A stretch of DNA of 5,272 nucleotides from Pseudomonadota bacterium (GTDB lineage: Bacteria; Pseudomonadota; Alphaproteobacteria; Acetobacterales; Acetobacteraceae), in contig JAJZVE010000390.1 in assembly GCA_021845835.1 (NCBI GenBank), forward strand, positions 1 to 5,272. Direction: 5' to 3'. The notes beneath the pieces were generated by a model. It was not told the origin of the DNA and made no database searches. It was given only the letters and a program-made list of their open reading frames with translations. Of the stretch, positions 1 through 5,272 are shown in pieces; position 1 is the stretch's first letter; every line of letters begins with the position of its first letter. The translations under genes and the position numbers were made by a program.

Positions 1-1006
1 CCAGTTCGAGGAAGCTGCGATAGAGATCGTCGAGCCGCAGCCGCGCGCTGATGCCCGCGACCAGCAACCCGGCGAGCTGGTGCGCCTTGTTGGAGCGGAT
101 CGGCACCACCACGGCGCAGCGCGGCGGGTCGGACCACGGGCCGGGCGGGATGGCGGCGAAGCGGTCCGGCAGGTCATCGACGACCACCATCGCCTCGCGG
201 CGCACCGCCTCGGCCAGCGGCCAGCCCGCGCCCCCGGCCGTGTTATCGGCGAGATCGACCAGCGTCGGGCTGGCCTGCTCGTCCATGCCGATCCCGGCCG
301 CGCCGGCGAGCCGCGCCTTTGTCCCGTCGGCGTCGGTGAGGTAGAGCAGGGCGAAGGGAATGTCGTGGGCGTGGGCGGCCAGCGTCTCGGCGGCGATGGC
401 GCAGGCCGCCTCGGCGGTGCGGCCTTCGCCCGCGCGCAGGCCGAGGTCGCGCAGCACCTGCACCCGTCGCTCGCTGACCACCTTCTCGGTGATCTCGTGC
501 ACCGTCGCCAGCACGCCGCCGATGCCGCCGGGCACGGTGTCGTCCGGCACCGGGCTGTAGGCGACGGTGAAATGCGTCTCCTCGATGAAGCCGTGCCGCA
601 TGATCTCCAGGAACAGGTCGTCCATCCAGGTCGCCGGGCCGCCCCGGAACGGCGTTTCGATCAGCGGGCCGATGACGTGCCAGATCTCCGCCCAGCAGGC
701 GCTGGCCGGCTGGCCGAGCGAATCCGGGTGCTTGGCGCCGAGCACCGGCCGGTACGGGTCGTTGTAGATCTGGCAGAACGACGGCCCCCACCAGAGCAGC
801 AGCGGGAAGCGGTTGGCCAGCAGGAAGCTGGTGATCATCCGCAGGCTGGGCGACCAGGTTTCGACCGGCCCGAGCGGCGTCGCCGCCCAGTCCTTCGCGC
901 GGATCAGCGCCCCCATCTCGCCGCCGCCCGCGAGGAAGCCGCGCGCCGGCGGGCCATCTGTCCCCGCCTCCGCGCGCAACGCTGGGGACTCCGGGGAGCG
1001 CGTCAT
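1..1006 (-). CDS. PAS/GAF sensor protein, probable sensor histidine kinase (N-terminal part, runs off the left edge)
   Basis: A reading frame of 335 codons is open from ATG at 1006-1004 to the left edge, so the protein is cut by the window and not broken. The start is firm: an in-frame TAG lies at 1031-1033, no other start codon lies between, and a GAGGA ribosome binding site at 1013-1017 sits six bases upstream. Residues 1-25 are a disordered leader. Residues about 30-175 form a PAS-like sensor (motifs GEMGALIRAKDW, PLGPVETWSPSLR, LLWWGP, YNDPYRPVLGAKHP, FTVAYSPVPDD) ending in a helical linker HEITEKVVSERR. Residues about 185-335 read as a GAF domain (RTAEAACAIAAETL, FALLYLTDADG, VVVPI, LAGLLVAGISARLRLDD). 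Proteins of this form usually continue into a HisKA/HATPase kinase, sometimes with receiver domains. That part is not visible, so kinase activity is inferred from family architecture. There is no membrane segment here, which suggests a cytoplasmic sensor. The ligand is unknown. Confidence 0.85.
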   Translation of the reverse strand, partial: MTRSPESPALRAEAGTDGPPARGFLAGGGEMGALIRAKDWAATPLGPVETWSPSLRMITSFLLANRFPLLLWWGPSFCQIYNDPYRPVLGAKHPDSLGQPASACWAEIWHVIGPLIETPFRGGPATWMDDLFLEIMRHGFIEETHFTVAYSPVPDDTVPGGIGGVLATVHEITEKVVSERRVQVLRDLGLRAGEGRTAEAACAIAAETLAAHAHDIPFALLYLTDADGTKARLAGAAGIGMDEQASPTLVDLADNTAGGAGWPLAEAVRREAMVVVDDLPDRFAAIPPGPWSDPPRCAVVVPIRSNKAHQLAGLLVAGISARLRLDDLYRSFLEL

Positions 1007-1104
1007 GCCTGTTCCTCGTTTCGCCGCGTCCTACGACCGACGACCGAACGCATCCCTGCCGTCCGGGCTGCGCGGCGGCGCGGTGAGCCGCATGCGGCCT
1101 GCCG
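1007..1104 (-). other. Spacer between hydrolase and sensor genes
   Basis: These 98 bases separate two genes on the minus strand. The spacer holds a 12-base perfect palindrome (GCCGCATGCGGC, 1087-1098) just after the hydrolase stop, followed by GC-rich sequence without a T-tract. I see no clear intrinsic terminator and no promoter with recognisable -35 and -10 boxes. The two genes could be read on one transcript or separately; the sequence does not decide. Confidence 0.4.
1013..1017 (-). promoter_or_regulatory. Ribosome binding site of the sensor gene
   Basis: On the minus strand the bases GAGGA stand six bases before the ATG at 1006. This is a good match to the Shine-Dalgarno core with normal spacing. 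Together with the in-frame stop at 1031-1033 it fixes the start of the sensor gene and shows that translation can begin independently of the upstream hydrolase gene. Confidence 0.7.
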
Positions 1105-1929
1105 CTACAATATGTCCGCCAGGAAGCGCGCGAACAGCGGGTCGAATGCCGCCGGGGCTTCCCAGAACGGCGCGTGGCCGACCCCCGGCAGCACATGCAC
1201 CTGCCCGTCCCACAGATTCGCGAAGCGGATGCCGCGCAGGTAGTCGTTGTTGACGAACGGCTCCTCGCCGCCGGAGACGATGGCGACGGGGCGGTCATAG
1301 GTCTGCACGACATGCAACTGGTCGGCGCCCCAGCCGGCGCCGAAGGCGGCGAACATCGTCTCCCGCGCGCGGCCGTCGGTGCGCTGCACCGCATCGCGCA
1401 GGAACGGCTCGAACGGCGCGTTGAGGCCGCAGGTGGCGTGGGCGTAGGCGTCGATCTCCGCCGCCGTCAGGTCGCGCTTGCCGGCCAGCCCCATGTGCTC
1501 GGACAGGCGGAAGCCGGTCGCGATCGATTCCGGCGTGTTGGCGACCGGCGGCGTGCCGGTGGCGAGCAGGCCGGCCATCCCGGCGTGGCGGGAAAACATC
1601 TCGATGCCGATATGCCCGCCGAGCGACCAGCCGAGCACGGCGAAGCGCTGCACGCCGAGCGTGTCGAGCACCTCCACCGCCATGTCGGCATAGCCCGGCA
1701 TGCAGTAGGTCCGGCGCGGATTGCGCGCATCGGAGGACCTGCCGTGGCCCGGCAGGTCGATCGCGATCAGCCGGTAGCGGCGGCCGATCGCGCCCTCCAT
1801 CTGGTTGCGGAACACCTCCTTGCAGGAGGAATTGCCGTGGATCAGCAGCACCGCCGGGCCGGAGCCGCCGCTTTCGCTGACCGCGATCGTGGCATGGCTG
1901 GTCGGCAACGCATAACTCGCGACAGGCAT
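1105..1929 (-). CDS. Alpha/beta hydrolase
   Basis: This 274-residue protein has the length and motif order of a single-domain alpha/beta-fold hydrolase. After a short N-terminal strand it shows the oxyanion-hole motif HGNS (residues 31-34), the strand-loop DLPGHGRS (58-65), the nucleophile elbow G-W-S-L-G with Ser102, and the C-terminal catalytic histidine in GVGHAPFWEAP (His252). The acid is expected in GGEEPF (220-225), where Glu222 or Glu223 stands in place of the more usual Asp. There is no signal peptide, so the enzyme is probably cytoplasmic. The substrate (ester, lactone, amide or other) cannot be read from the sequence. The start is firm: GGAG lies eight bases upstream, an in-frame TGA lies at 1981-1983 and no other start codon lies between. 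It is divergent from the dipeptidase gene and upstream of the sensor gene on the same strand. Alternatives within the fold are esterase, C-C hydrolase or a dehalogenase-like enzyme. Confidence 0.92.
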   Translation of the reverse strand: MPVASYALPTSHATIAVSESGGSGPAVLLIHGNSSCKEVFRNQMEGAIGRRYRLIAIDLPGHGRSSDARNPRRTYCMPGYADMAVEVLDTLGVQRFAVLGWSLGGHIGIEMFSRHAGMAGLLATGTPPVANTPESIATGFRLSEHMGLAGKRDLTAAEIDAYAHATCGLNAPFEPFLRDAVQRTDGRARETMFAAFGAGWGADQLHVVQTYDRPVAIVSGGEEPFVNNDYLRGIRFANLWDGQVHVLPGVGHAPFWEAPAAFDPLFARFLADIL

Positions 1930-1937
1930 CGTCGGCG

Positions 1938-1941
1938 CTCC
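1938..1941 (-). promoter_or_regulatory. Ribosome binding site of the hydrolase gene
   Basis: On the minus strand GGAG stands eight bases before the ATG at 1929. Spacing and sequence are normal. The in-frame stop at 1981-1983 leaves no alternative start codon upstream. Confidence 0.6.
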
Positions 1942-2041
1942 ATCCGTTGGGCCGGGAACCGGGCGACAAACCCGTAACTCTCACAGTGGAGGCAAGTCGC
2001 GCGCCGGTCTAGCCTCGGCGGCGGCGACAGCGAAGGAATGC

Positions 2042-2045
2042 GGAG
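2042..2045 (+). promoter_or_regulatory. Ribosome binding site of the dipeptidase gene
   Basis: GGAG stands six bases before the ATG at 2052. An in-frame TAG at 2010-2012 and the lack of any ATG, GTG or TTG codon in frame after it make this the only possible start. An earlier AAGGA at 2033-2037 is further away (14 bases) and less likely to be used. Confidence 0.65.
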
Positions 2046-2051
2046 CGTGCC

Positions 2052-3443
2052 ATGACCGATACCGGCCCCTTGCTCGACCACATCGACCAGAACCTGGACG
2101 CGGCGCGGGCGCGGCTGTTCGACTGGCTGCGCATCCCGAGCATCAGCGCCCAGCCGGACCACGCCGCCGATTGCCGCCGCGCCGCCGACTGGCTGCGCGA
2201 CGAGCTGGCCGGACTCGGCTTCACCGCCGCGGTGCGGCCGACCGCCGGGCATCCGGTGGTGCTGGCGCAGCACCCCGGGCCGGGCGGCGATGCGCCGCAT
2301 CTGCTGTTCTACGGCCATTACGACGTGCAGCCGCCGGAGCCGCTGGAGCTGTGGACCAGCCCACCGTTCGACCCGGTGCTGGCGGACGGGCCGCACGGCA
2401 AGCGGATCGTCGCGCGCGGGGCGGTGGACGACAAGGGGCAGACGCGGCTGTGGATGGAGGCGTTCCGCGCCTGGCACGCGGTGACCGGCGGCCTGCCGGT
2501 GCGGGTGACGGTGCTGGTGGAGGGCGAGGAGGAGGTCGGCAGCCCGAGCCTCGCCGCCTTCCTCGCCGCCAACCGCGAGGCGCTGGCGGCCGACGTGGTG
2601 GTGATCTCCGACACCGGCATGTGGGACATCGCCACCCCCGCCATCACCACCCGGCTACGCGGCAGCACCTATGTGGAACTCGGGCTGCGGGTCGCCGGGC
2701 GCGACCTGCATTCCGGGCTGTTCGGCGGTTCGGCGCAGAATGCCGCCAACATCCTCGCGCGCATCCTGGGCGAGCTGCACGACGCGGAGGGGCGGGTGCA
2801 GGTGCCGGGGTTCTATGACGGCATCCGGCCGTTGCCGGCGGCGTTGCTGGACTCCTGGCAGCGGCTGGGGTTCGACGAGGCGGCGTTCCTGGGGCGGATG
2901 GGGCTGCGCACCCCGGCGGGGGAGCGCGGGCGTCCGGCGCTGGAGCGGCTGTGGGCGCGGCCGACCGCGGACGTGACCGGGATGTGGAGCGGCTATACCG
3001 GGCCGGGCGCGAAGACCGTCATTCCGGCCGAGGCGCATGCCAAGGTGTCGTTCCGGCTGGTGCCGGGCCAGGACCCGCAGGCGGTGCTGGACGGGTTCCG
3101 CGCATTCGTCGCCGCGCGCCTCCCGCCGGAGGCGGCGGCGTCCTATCGGGTGATGTTCCAGGGGCGCGGCCTGGAAATCCCGGCCGAAAGCCGCTGGGTG
3201 CGCGGCGCGGCGGCGGCGCTGCAGGCGGAGTATGGCAAGCCGCCGGTGATGATGGGCAGCGGCGGCTCGATCCCCGTGGTGGAGATGATGAAGGACGTGC
3301 TCGGCCTCGATTCGCTGCTGGTCGGCTTCGGCCTCGACGATGACCAGGTGCACAGCCCGAACGAGAAGTTCGAGATGACCTGCTTTCATCGCGGCCAGCG
3401 CGCGCATGTGCGGATGCTCGCCGCGCTGGCGGGCGCGCGGTGA
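2052..3443 (+). CDS. M20-family metallodipeptidase (CNDP-like)
   Basis: This 463-residue protein has the usual length and all signature motifs of M20 zinc peptidases close to the carnosinase/CNDP dipeptidases. By comparison with that family, the di-zinc site is His89 (in GHYDVQPPEP), bridging Asp126 (ARGAVDDKGQ), Glu161 (EGEEEVGS), Asp187 (VISDTG) and His434 (DDQVHSPNEKFE). Asp91 and general base Glu160 complete the active site. His220 (GRDLHSGLFGG) matches the histidine that reaches into the partner subunit's active site, so a dimer is expected. The catalytic domain is split (about 1-200 and 390-463) around a lid/dimerisation domain (about 205-385). There is no signal peptide, so it should be cytoplasmic. 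It probably cleaves dipeptides; an N-acyl amino acid or carbamoyl substrate is a less likely alternative. The stop codon overlaps the start of the aminotransferase gene, so the two proteins are probably made together and may act in sequence. Confidence 0.95.
   Translation: MTDTGPLLDHIDQNLDAARARLFDWLRIPSISAQPDHAADCRRAADWLRDELAGLGFTAAVRPTAGHPVVLAQHPGPGGDAPHLLFYGHYDVQPPEPLELWTSPPFDPVLADGPHGKRIVARGAVDDKGQTRLWMEAFRAWHAVTGGLPVRVTVLVEGEEEVGSPSLAAFLAANREALAADVVVISDTGMWDIATPAITTRLRGSTYVELGLRVAGRDLHSGLFGGSAQNAANILARILGELHDAEGRVQVPGFYDGIRPLPAALLDSWQRLGFDEAAFLGRMGLRTPAGERGRPALERLWARPTADVTGMWSGYTGPGAKTVIPAEAHAKVSFRLVPGQDPQAVLDGFRAFVAARLPPEAAASYRVMFQGRGLEIPAESRWVRGAAAALQAEYGKPPVMMGSGGSIPVVEMMKDVLGLDSLLVGFGLDDDQVHSPNEKFEMTCFHRGQRAHVRMLAALAGAR
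3439..3443 (+). promoter_or_regulatory. Possible Shine-Dalgarno GGTGA embedded in the dipeptidase stop
   Basis: The bases GGTGA can pair with the 3' part of the anti-Shine-Dalgarno sequence and lie five bases before the in-frame GTG at 3449. The same bases contain the GTG at 3440 and the dipeptidase TGA stop. If this site is used, the aminotransferase starts at 3449 and loses its first three residues. No Shine-Dalgarno sequence precedes the GTG at 3440, so that start would depend on ribosomes finishing the upstream gene. Confidence 0.35.
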
Positions 3444-4660
3444 GCGCCGTGAGCGGCTGGACCGCGCATTTCGCCCGCCGCGCCGCCGGCATGGCGGGCG
3501 CCGATGTCAGCGCGTTGCTGGCGGTGCTGGCGCGGCCGGACGTGATCTCCTTCGCCGGCGGCATTCCCGACCCGTCGCTCTTCCCGACCGAGGCGATCCG
3601 CGCCGCCTATGACGCGATCCTGTCCGACCCGCGGCAGGCCGCAGCGGCGCTGCAATACTCGGTGCCGGAGGGCGATGCCGGCCTGCGCGCCTGGATCGCC
3701 GCGGACATGGGACAGCGCGGCGTGCGCTGCGCGGCCGAGAACGTGCTGATCACCAACGGCGCGCAGCAGGCGCTGGACTTCATCGGCAAGCTGTTCATCT
3801 CGCCCGGCGAGACGATCCTGACCAGCCGGCCGACCTTCCTCGGCGCCTTGCAGGCGTTCAACGCCTATGAGCCGCGCTACGCCGACCTGCCGGCGCCGGA
3901 GAGCAACCGCGACCCGGCGGACTTCGCCGCGCAGGGGCCGGGCAAGCCGAAATTCGGCTATGTCATGCCGGAGTTCGAGAACCCGACCGGGCGGACGCTG
4001 ACACAGGCGCAGCGCGAGACGCTGCTGGATGTCGCCGACGCGCTGGACCTGCCGCTGATCGAGGACTCGCCCTACGAGACGCTGCGCTACGAGGGCACGG
4101 CGGCGCCCTGCCTGCTGGCGCTGGCGGCCGAGCGGGCGGGCGGGATCGATGCCGGGCGGGTGATTTATCTCGGCACCTTCTCCAAGTCGATCGCGCCGGC
4201 GTTCCGCATCGGCTGGATCGTGGGGCCGGCGGAGGTGATTTCCTGGCTCGCGCTGATCAAGCAGGCGAGCGACATCCAGGTGTCCACCATCAACCAGAAG
4301 GTCATGCTGCGCGTGGCGCCGGAGATCGTGCCGGTGCAGGCCGACCGGGTGCGGCCGGTGTATCGCGCGCGGCGCGACGCGATGCTGCGGGCGCTGCGGG
4401 CGGAGATGCCGGCGGGCGTGACCTGGAGCGAGCCGGAGGGCGGGTTCTTCGTCTGGGTGACGCTGCCGGAGAGGCTGGACGCCGGGGCGCTGCTGCACCG
4501 CGCGGTCGAGGAGGCGAAGGTGGCGTTCGTGCCCGGCGCCGCGTTCTTCCCCGGCCGTGAGGGAGCCAACACGCTGCGGCTGAGCTTCTCGCTGAACGAC
4601 CCGGAGCGGACAACGCAGGGCATCGCCCGGCTCGCCGCGCTGGTGCGCAGCGTGACGTGA
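3440..4660 (+). CDS. PLP-dependent class I/II aminotransferase
   Basis: This 406-residue protein is a fold-type I aminotransferase resembling the 2-aminoadipate/LysN-like group and the catalytic domain of MocR regulators, but without a DNA-binding domain. Visible motifs are FAGGIPDPSLFP (38-49, N-terminal substrate loop), LQYSVPEGDAGLR (71-83), the cofactor-phosphate segment NGAQQALD (106-113), EFENPTGR (178-185; Asn181), IEDSPYE (207-213; Asp209 for the pyridine nitrogen, Tyr212), GTFSKSIAPAFRIGW (245-259; Schiff-base Lys249 and Arg256), EGGFFVW (333-339) and NTLRLSFS (377-384; Arg380 for the substrate carboxylate). All key residues are present, so it should be active, moving an amino group from an amino acid to a 2-oxo acid. 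The exact substrate is not determined; 2-aminoadipate, aromatic and branched-chain amino acids are all possible. The annotated start is GTG at 3440, overlapping the dipeptidase stop as GTGA; an in-frame GTG at 3449 is a real alternative. Confidence 0.93.
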   Translation: MSAVSGWTAHFARRAAGMAGADVSALLAVLARPDVISFAGGIPDPSLFPTEAIRAAYDAILSDPRQAAAALQYSVPEGDAGLRAWIAADMGQRGVRCAAENVLITNGAQQALDFIGKLFISPGETILTSRPTFLGALQAFNAYEPRYADLPAPESNRDPADFAAQGPGKPKFGYVMPEFENPTGRTLTQAQRETLLDVADALDLPLIEDSPYETLRYEGTAAPCLLALAAERAGGIDAGRVIYLGTFSKSIAPAFRIGWIVGPAEVISWLALIKQASDIQVSTINQKVMLRVAPEIVPVQADRVRPVYRARRDAMLRALRAEMPAGVTWSEPEGGFFVWVTLPERLDAGALLHRAVEEAKVAFVPGAAFFPGREGANTLRLSFSLNDPERTTQGIARLAALVRSVT

Positions 4661-4731
4661 CGGCGGGCGCGGATATTGTTGTTTCGTAGCAGATAGGACG
4701 CGCGCGCGGCCAAGTGCGTCAGGCGGGCGCG
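4661..4731. other. Convergent spacer after the aminotransferase gene
   Basis: These 71 bases lie between two genes that point at each other. The part at about 4671-4697 is clearly richer in A and T than anything nearby. It is followed by an uninterrupted CG alternation (4699-4708) and then a 12-base direct repeat. No stem followed by a T-run is visible on either strand, so I assign no intrinsic terminator; termination could be Rho-dependent. Confidence 0.4.
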
Positions 4732-4740
4732 TCAGGCGGG
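4716..4740. repeat. 12-base tandem direct repeat across the stop codon of the small gene
   Basis: The unit GCGTCAGGCGGG occurs at 4716-4727 and again at 4729-4740, with one base between them. The second copy contains the TGA stop (minus strand, 4732-4734) of the small unknown gene; the first copy carries a second TGA, 13 bases further on and in another frame. This looks like a small local duplication. Confidence 0.75.
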
Positions 4741-5259
4741 GGCGGGCAGGGCGCCGGCGCGGGCGGCGACCTCCGGCGCCGGGCGTGATCTCGACGGTGG
4801 GACGGGTGGATCGGCCGGCCTCGCGGTGCCTTCCGGCGCACGGCGGCGGGCGGCGGCGGGGAGCGGGGCCGGCCCGGCGGCGGGCGGCCGGGCGGGGGCG
4901 GGTATCCGCAGGACCGGCGGGGGCCGCAGGCCGAGCATGTGGCAGAGCGGGCGCAGGCTGCGGCCGATCTGCGGCGCGGCCGCGATCAGCGCTTCCATGG
5001 CGGGATCGGCGAGCAGCGCCTGCAACTGGCAGGTGCCGGCGGCGGCGGCCGGCACCTGCCGCACCAGCCAGCCGAAGTTGCGCGGCAGGGCTGGCCGTTC
5101 CGCCGGCGAGCGGCGCCGCGCGCGGGGCGCCCGGCGGCGCGGCGGGTGCAGCGTGCCGGCGGCGAGCCGGGCGGCAATGCGGTCCACCCGCTGCGCGATG
5201 CGTTTCAGCCGCGTCCAGATCAGGATGATCAGCGGTCCCGCCAGCCCCGGCCGGTTCAT
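4732..5259 (-). CDS. Small Arg/Pro/Ala-rich protein of unknown function
   Basis: A 175-codon frame starts with ATG at 5259. Function not recognised. Residues 6-16 (LAGPLIILIWT) are a short hydrophobic patch followed by a basic amphipathic stretch (RLKRIAQRVDRIAARLAAG), which could associate with the membrane. Residues 37-58 are a basic, disordered linker. Residues about 57-111 form the only ordered-looking core (PALPRNFGWLVRQVP, QLQALLADPAMEALIAAAPQIGRSLRPLCHMLGL) and look helical. Residues 112-175 are a low-complexity Pro/Ala/Arg tail. The core resembles, from memory, hypothetical proteins that are common in Acetobacteraceae, and this is the main reason to accept it as a gene despite its composition. 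The start is uncertain: no Shine-Dalgarno sequence precedes the ATG and the frame stays open to the right edge, so the true start could lie outside the window. Confidence 0.65.
   Translation of the reverse strand: MNRPGLAGPLIILIWTRLKRIAQRVDRIAARLAAGTLHPPRRRAPRARRRSPAERPALPRNFGWLVRQVPAAAAGTCQLQALLADPAMEALIAAAPQIGRSLRPLCHMLGLRPPPVLRIPAPARPPAAGPAPLPAAARRRAPEGTARPADPPVPPSRSRPAPEVAARAGALPAPA
5028..5060. repeat. Perfect 13-base inverted repeat inside the small gene
   Basis: The arms GGCAGGTGCCGGC (5028-5040) and GCCGGCACCTGCC (5048-5060) are exact reverse complements separated by a seven-base GGCGGCG loop. The stem is almost wholly G-C and would be very stable in RNA from either strand. It lies within the coding frame of the small protein, over about residues 67-77 (QVPAAAAGT), in its ordered core. 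No T-run follows on either side, so it does not have the form of an intrinsic terminator. Confidence 0.8.
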
Positions 5260-5272
5260 CGCCGGACAGGCC

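Larger units (their letters stand above)
1930..2051. promoter_or_regulatory. Divergent intergenic region between hydrolase and dipeptidase genes
   Basis: These 122 bases must carry the promoters for both the minus-strand hydrolase and the plus-strand dipeptidase-aminotransferase pair, unless transcription enters from further away. The stretch around 1966-1987 is less GC-rich than the surrounding genes, as expected for a promoter region. I could not assign convincing -35/-10 boxes on either strand, nor a long inverted repeat that would mark an operator. The role as a shared control region is inferred from gene orientation only. Confidence 0.4.

Noticed and set aside
1087..1098. A 12-base palindrome just after the hydrolase stop, considered as a terminator
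   Set aside because: As a hairpin it would have only about four pairs with a four-base loop, and no T-run follows it on the minus strand.
80..1243. A 387-codon plus-strand frame opposite the sensor gene
   Set aside because: Its product is an Arg/Ala/Gly-rich string without motifs, while the opposite strand encodes a clear PAS-GAF protein with a ribosome binding site. High GC makes such antisense frames common.
243..1394. A 383-codon minus-strand frame spanning the ends of the sensor and hydrolase genes
   Set aside because: It is in a different frame from both real genes, crosses their boundary, and gives an Arg-rich product without domains.
1174..1977. A 267-codon plus-strand frame opposite the hydrolase
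   Set aside because: It mirrors the hydrolase gene in antisense. The hydrolase frame has an intact catalytic motif order, and this one has no recognisable motif.
1967..1995. A TTGCCT on the minus strand (1995-1990), considered as a -35 box for the hydrolase
   Set aside because: The bases 16-17 positions downstream (GGGTTT or GGTTTG) do not resemble a -10 box, so the promoter is not supported.
2655..3407. A 250-codon minus-strand frame opposite the dipeptidase
   Set aside because: No motifs, biased composition, and fully covered by the M20 peptidase gene on the other strand.
3386..4498. A 370-codon minus-strand frame opposite the aminotransferase
   Set aside because: Composition is His/Arg/Gln-rich, typical of antisense to a high-GC gene, and the plus strand encodes a complete aminotransferase.
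4699..4708. Run of five CG dinucleotides, considered as a functional Z-DNA or regulatory element
   Set aside because: Short alternating CG runs are expected by chance in DNA this GC-rich, and nothing else marks the site.
5028..5060. The 13-base hairpin considered as an intrinsic terminator
   Set aside because: It lies well inside a reading frame and no T-tract follows on either strand.

Overview
The window is a very GC-rich (about 70% or more by eye) stretch of bacterial chromosome. Its codons end almost always in G or C. The gene complement and the style of two proteins (a PAS/GAF sensor and a small Arg/Pro/Ala-rich protein with a 'PRNFGWLVR...QLQALLADP' core) resemble, from memory, alphaproteobacteria of the family Acetobacteraceae. 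That assignment is inference, not a database result.

Layout from left to right: (1) minus strand, 1006 down to the left edge: the N-terminal part of a large sensory protein, with a PAS-like domain followed by a GAF domain; the kinase part would lie outside the window. (2) Minus strand, 1929-1105: a 274-residue alpha/beta hydrolase with an intact Ser/His pair. (3) A 122-base divergent intergenic region, 1930-2051. (4) Plus strand, 2052-3443: an M20-family metallodipeptidase with all the expected zinc ligands. (5) Plus strand, 3440-4660: a class I/II PLP-dependent aminotransferase overlapping the dipeptidase stop codon by four bases (GTGA). (6) A 71-base convergent spacer without a clear terminator. 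(7) Minus strand, 5259-4732: a small, low-complexity protein of unknown function that holds a perfect 13-base inverted repeat inside its reading frame.

The dipeptidase and aminotransferase almost certainly form a translationally coupled pair. The simplest reading is a catabolic step in which a dipeptide (or an N-acyl amino acid) is hydrolysed and the released amino acid is transaminated to a 2-oxo acid. The hydrolase is divergent and could share control with this pair, but nothing in the sequence proves a common pathway. The sensor lies downstream of the hydrolase on the same strand, 98 bases away, with its own ribosome binding site.

I found no RNA gene, CRISPR array, insertion sequence, phage gene or defence system. 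Apart from a few local repeats and start-site details, this looks like an ordinary metabolic region, and I do not claim a new system.
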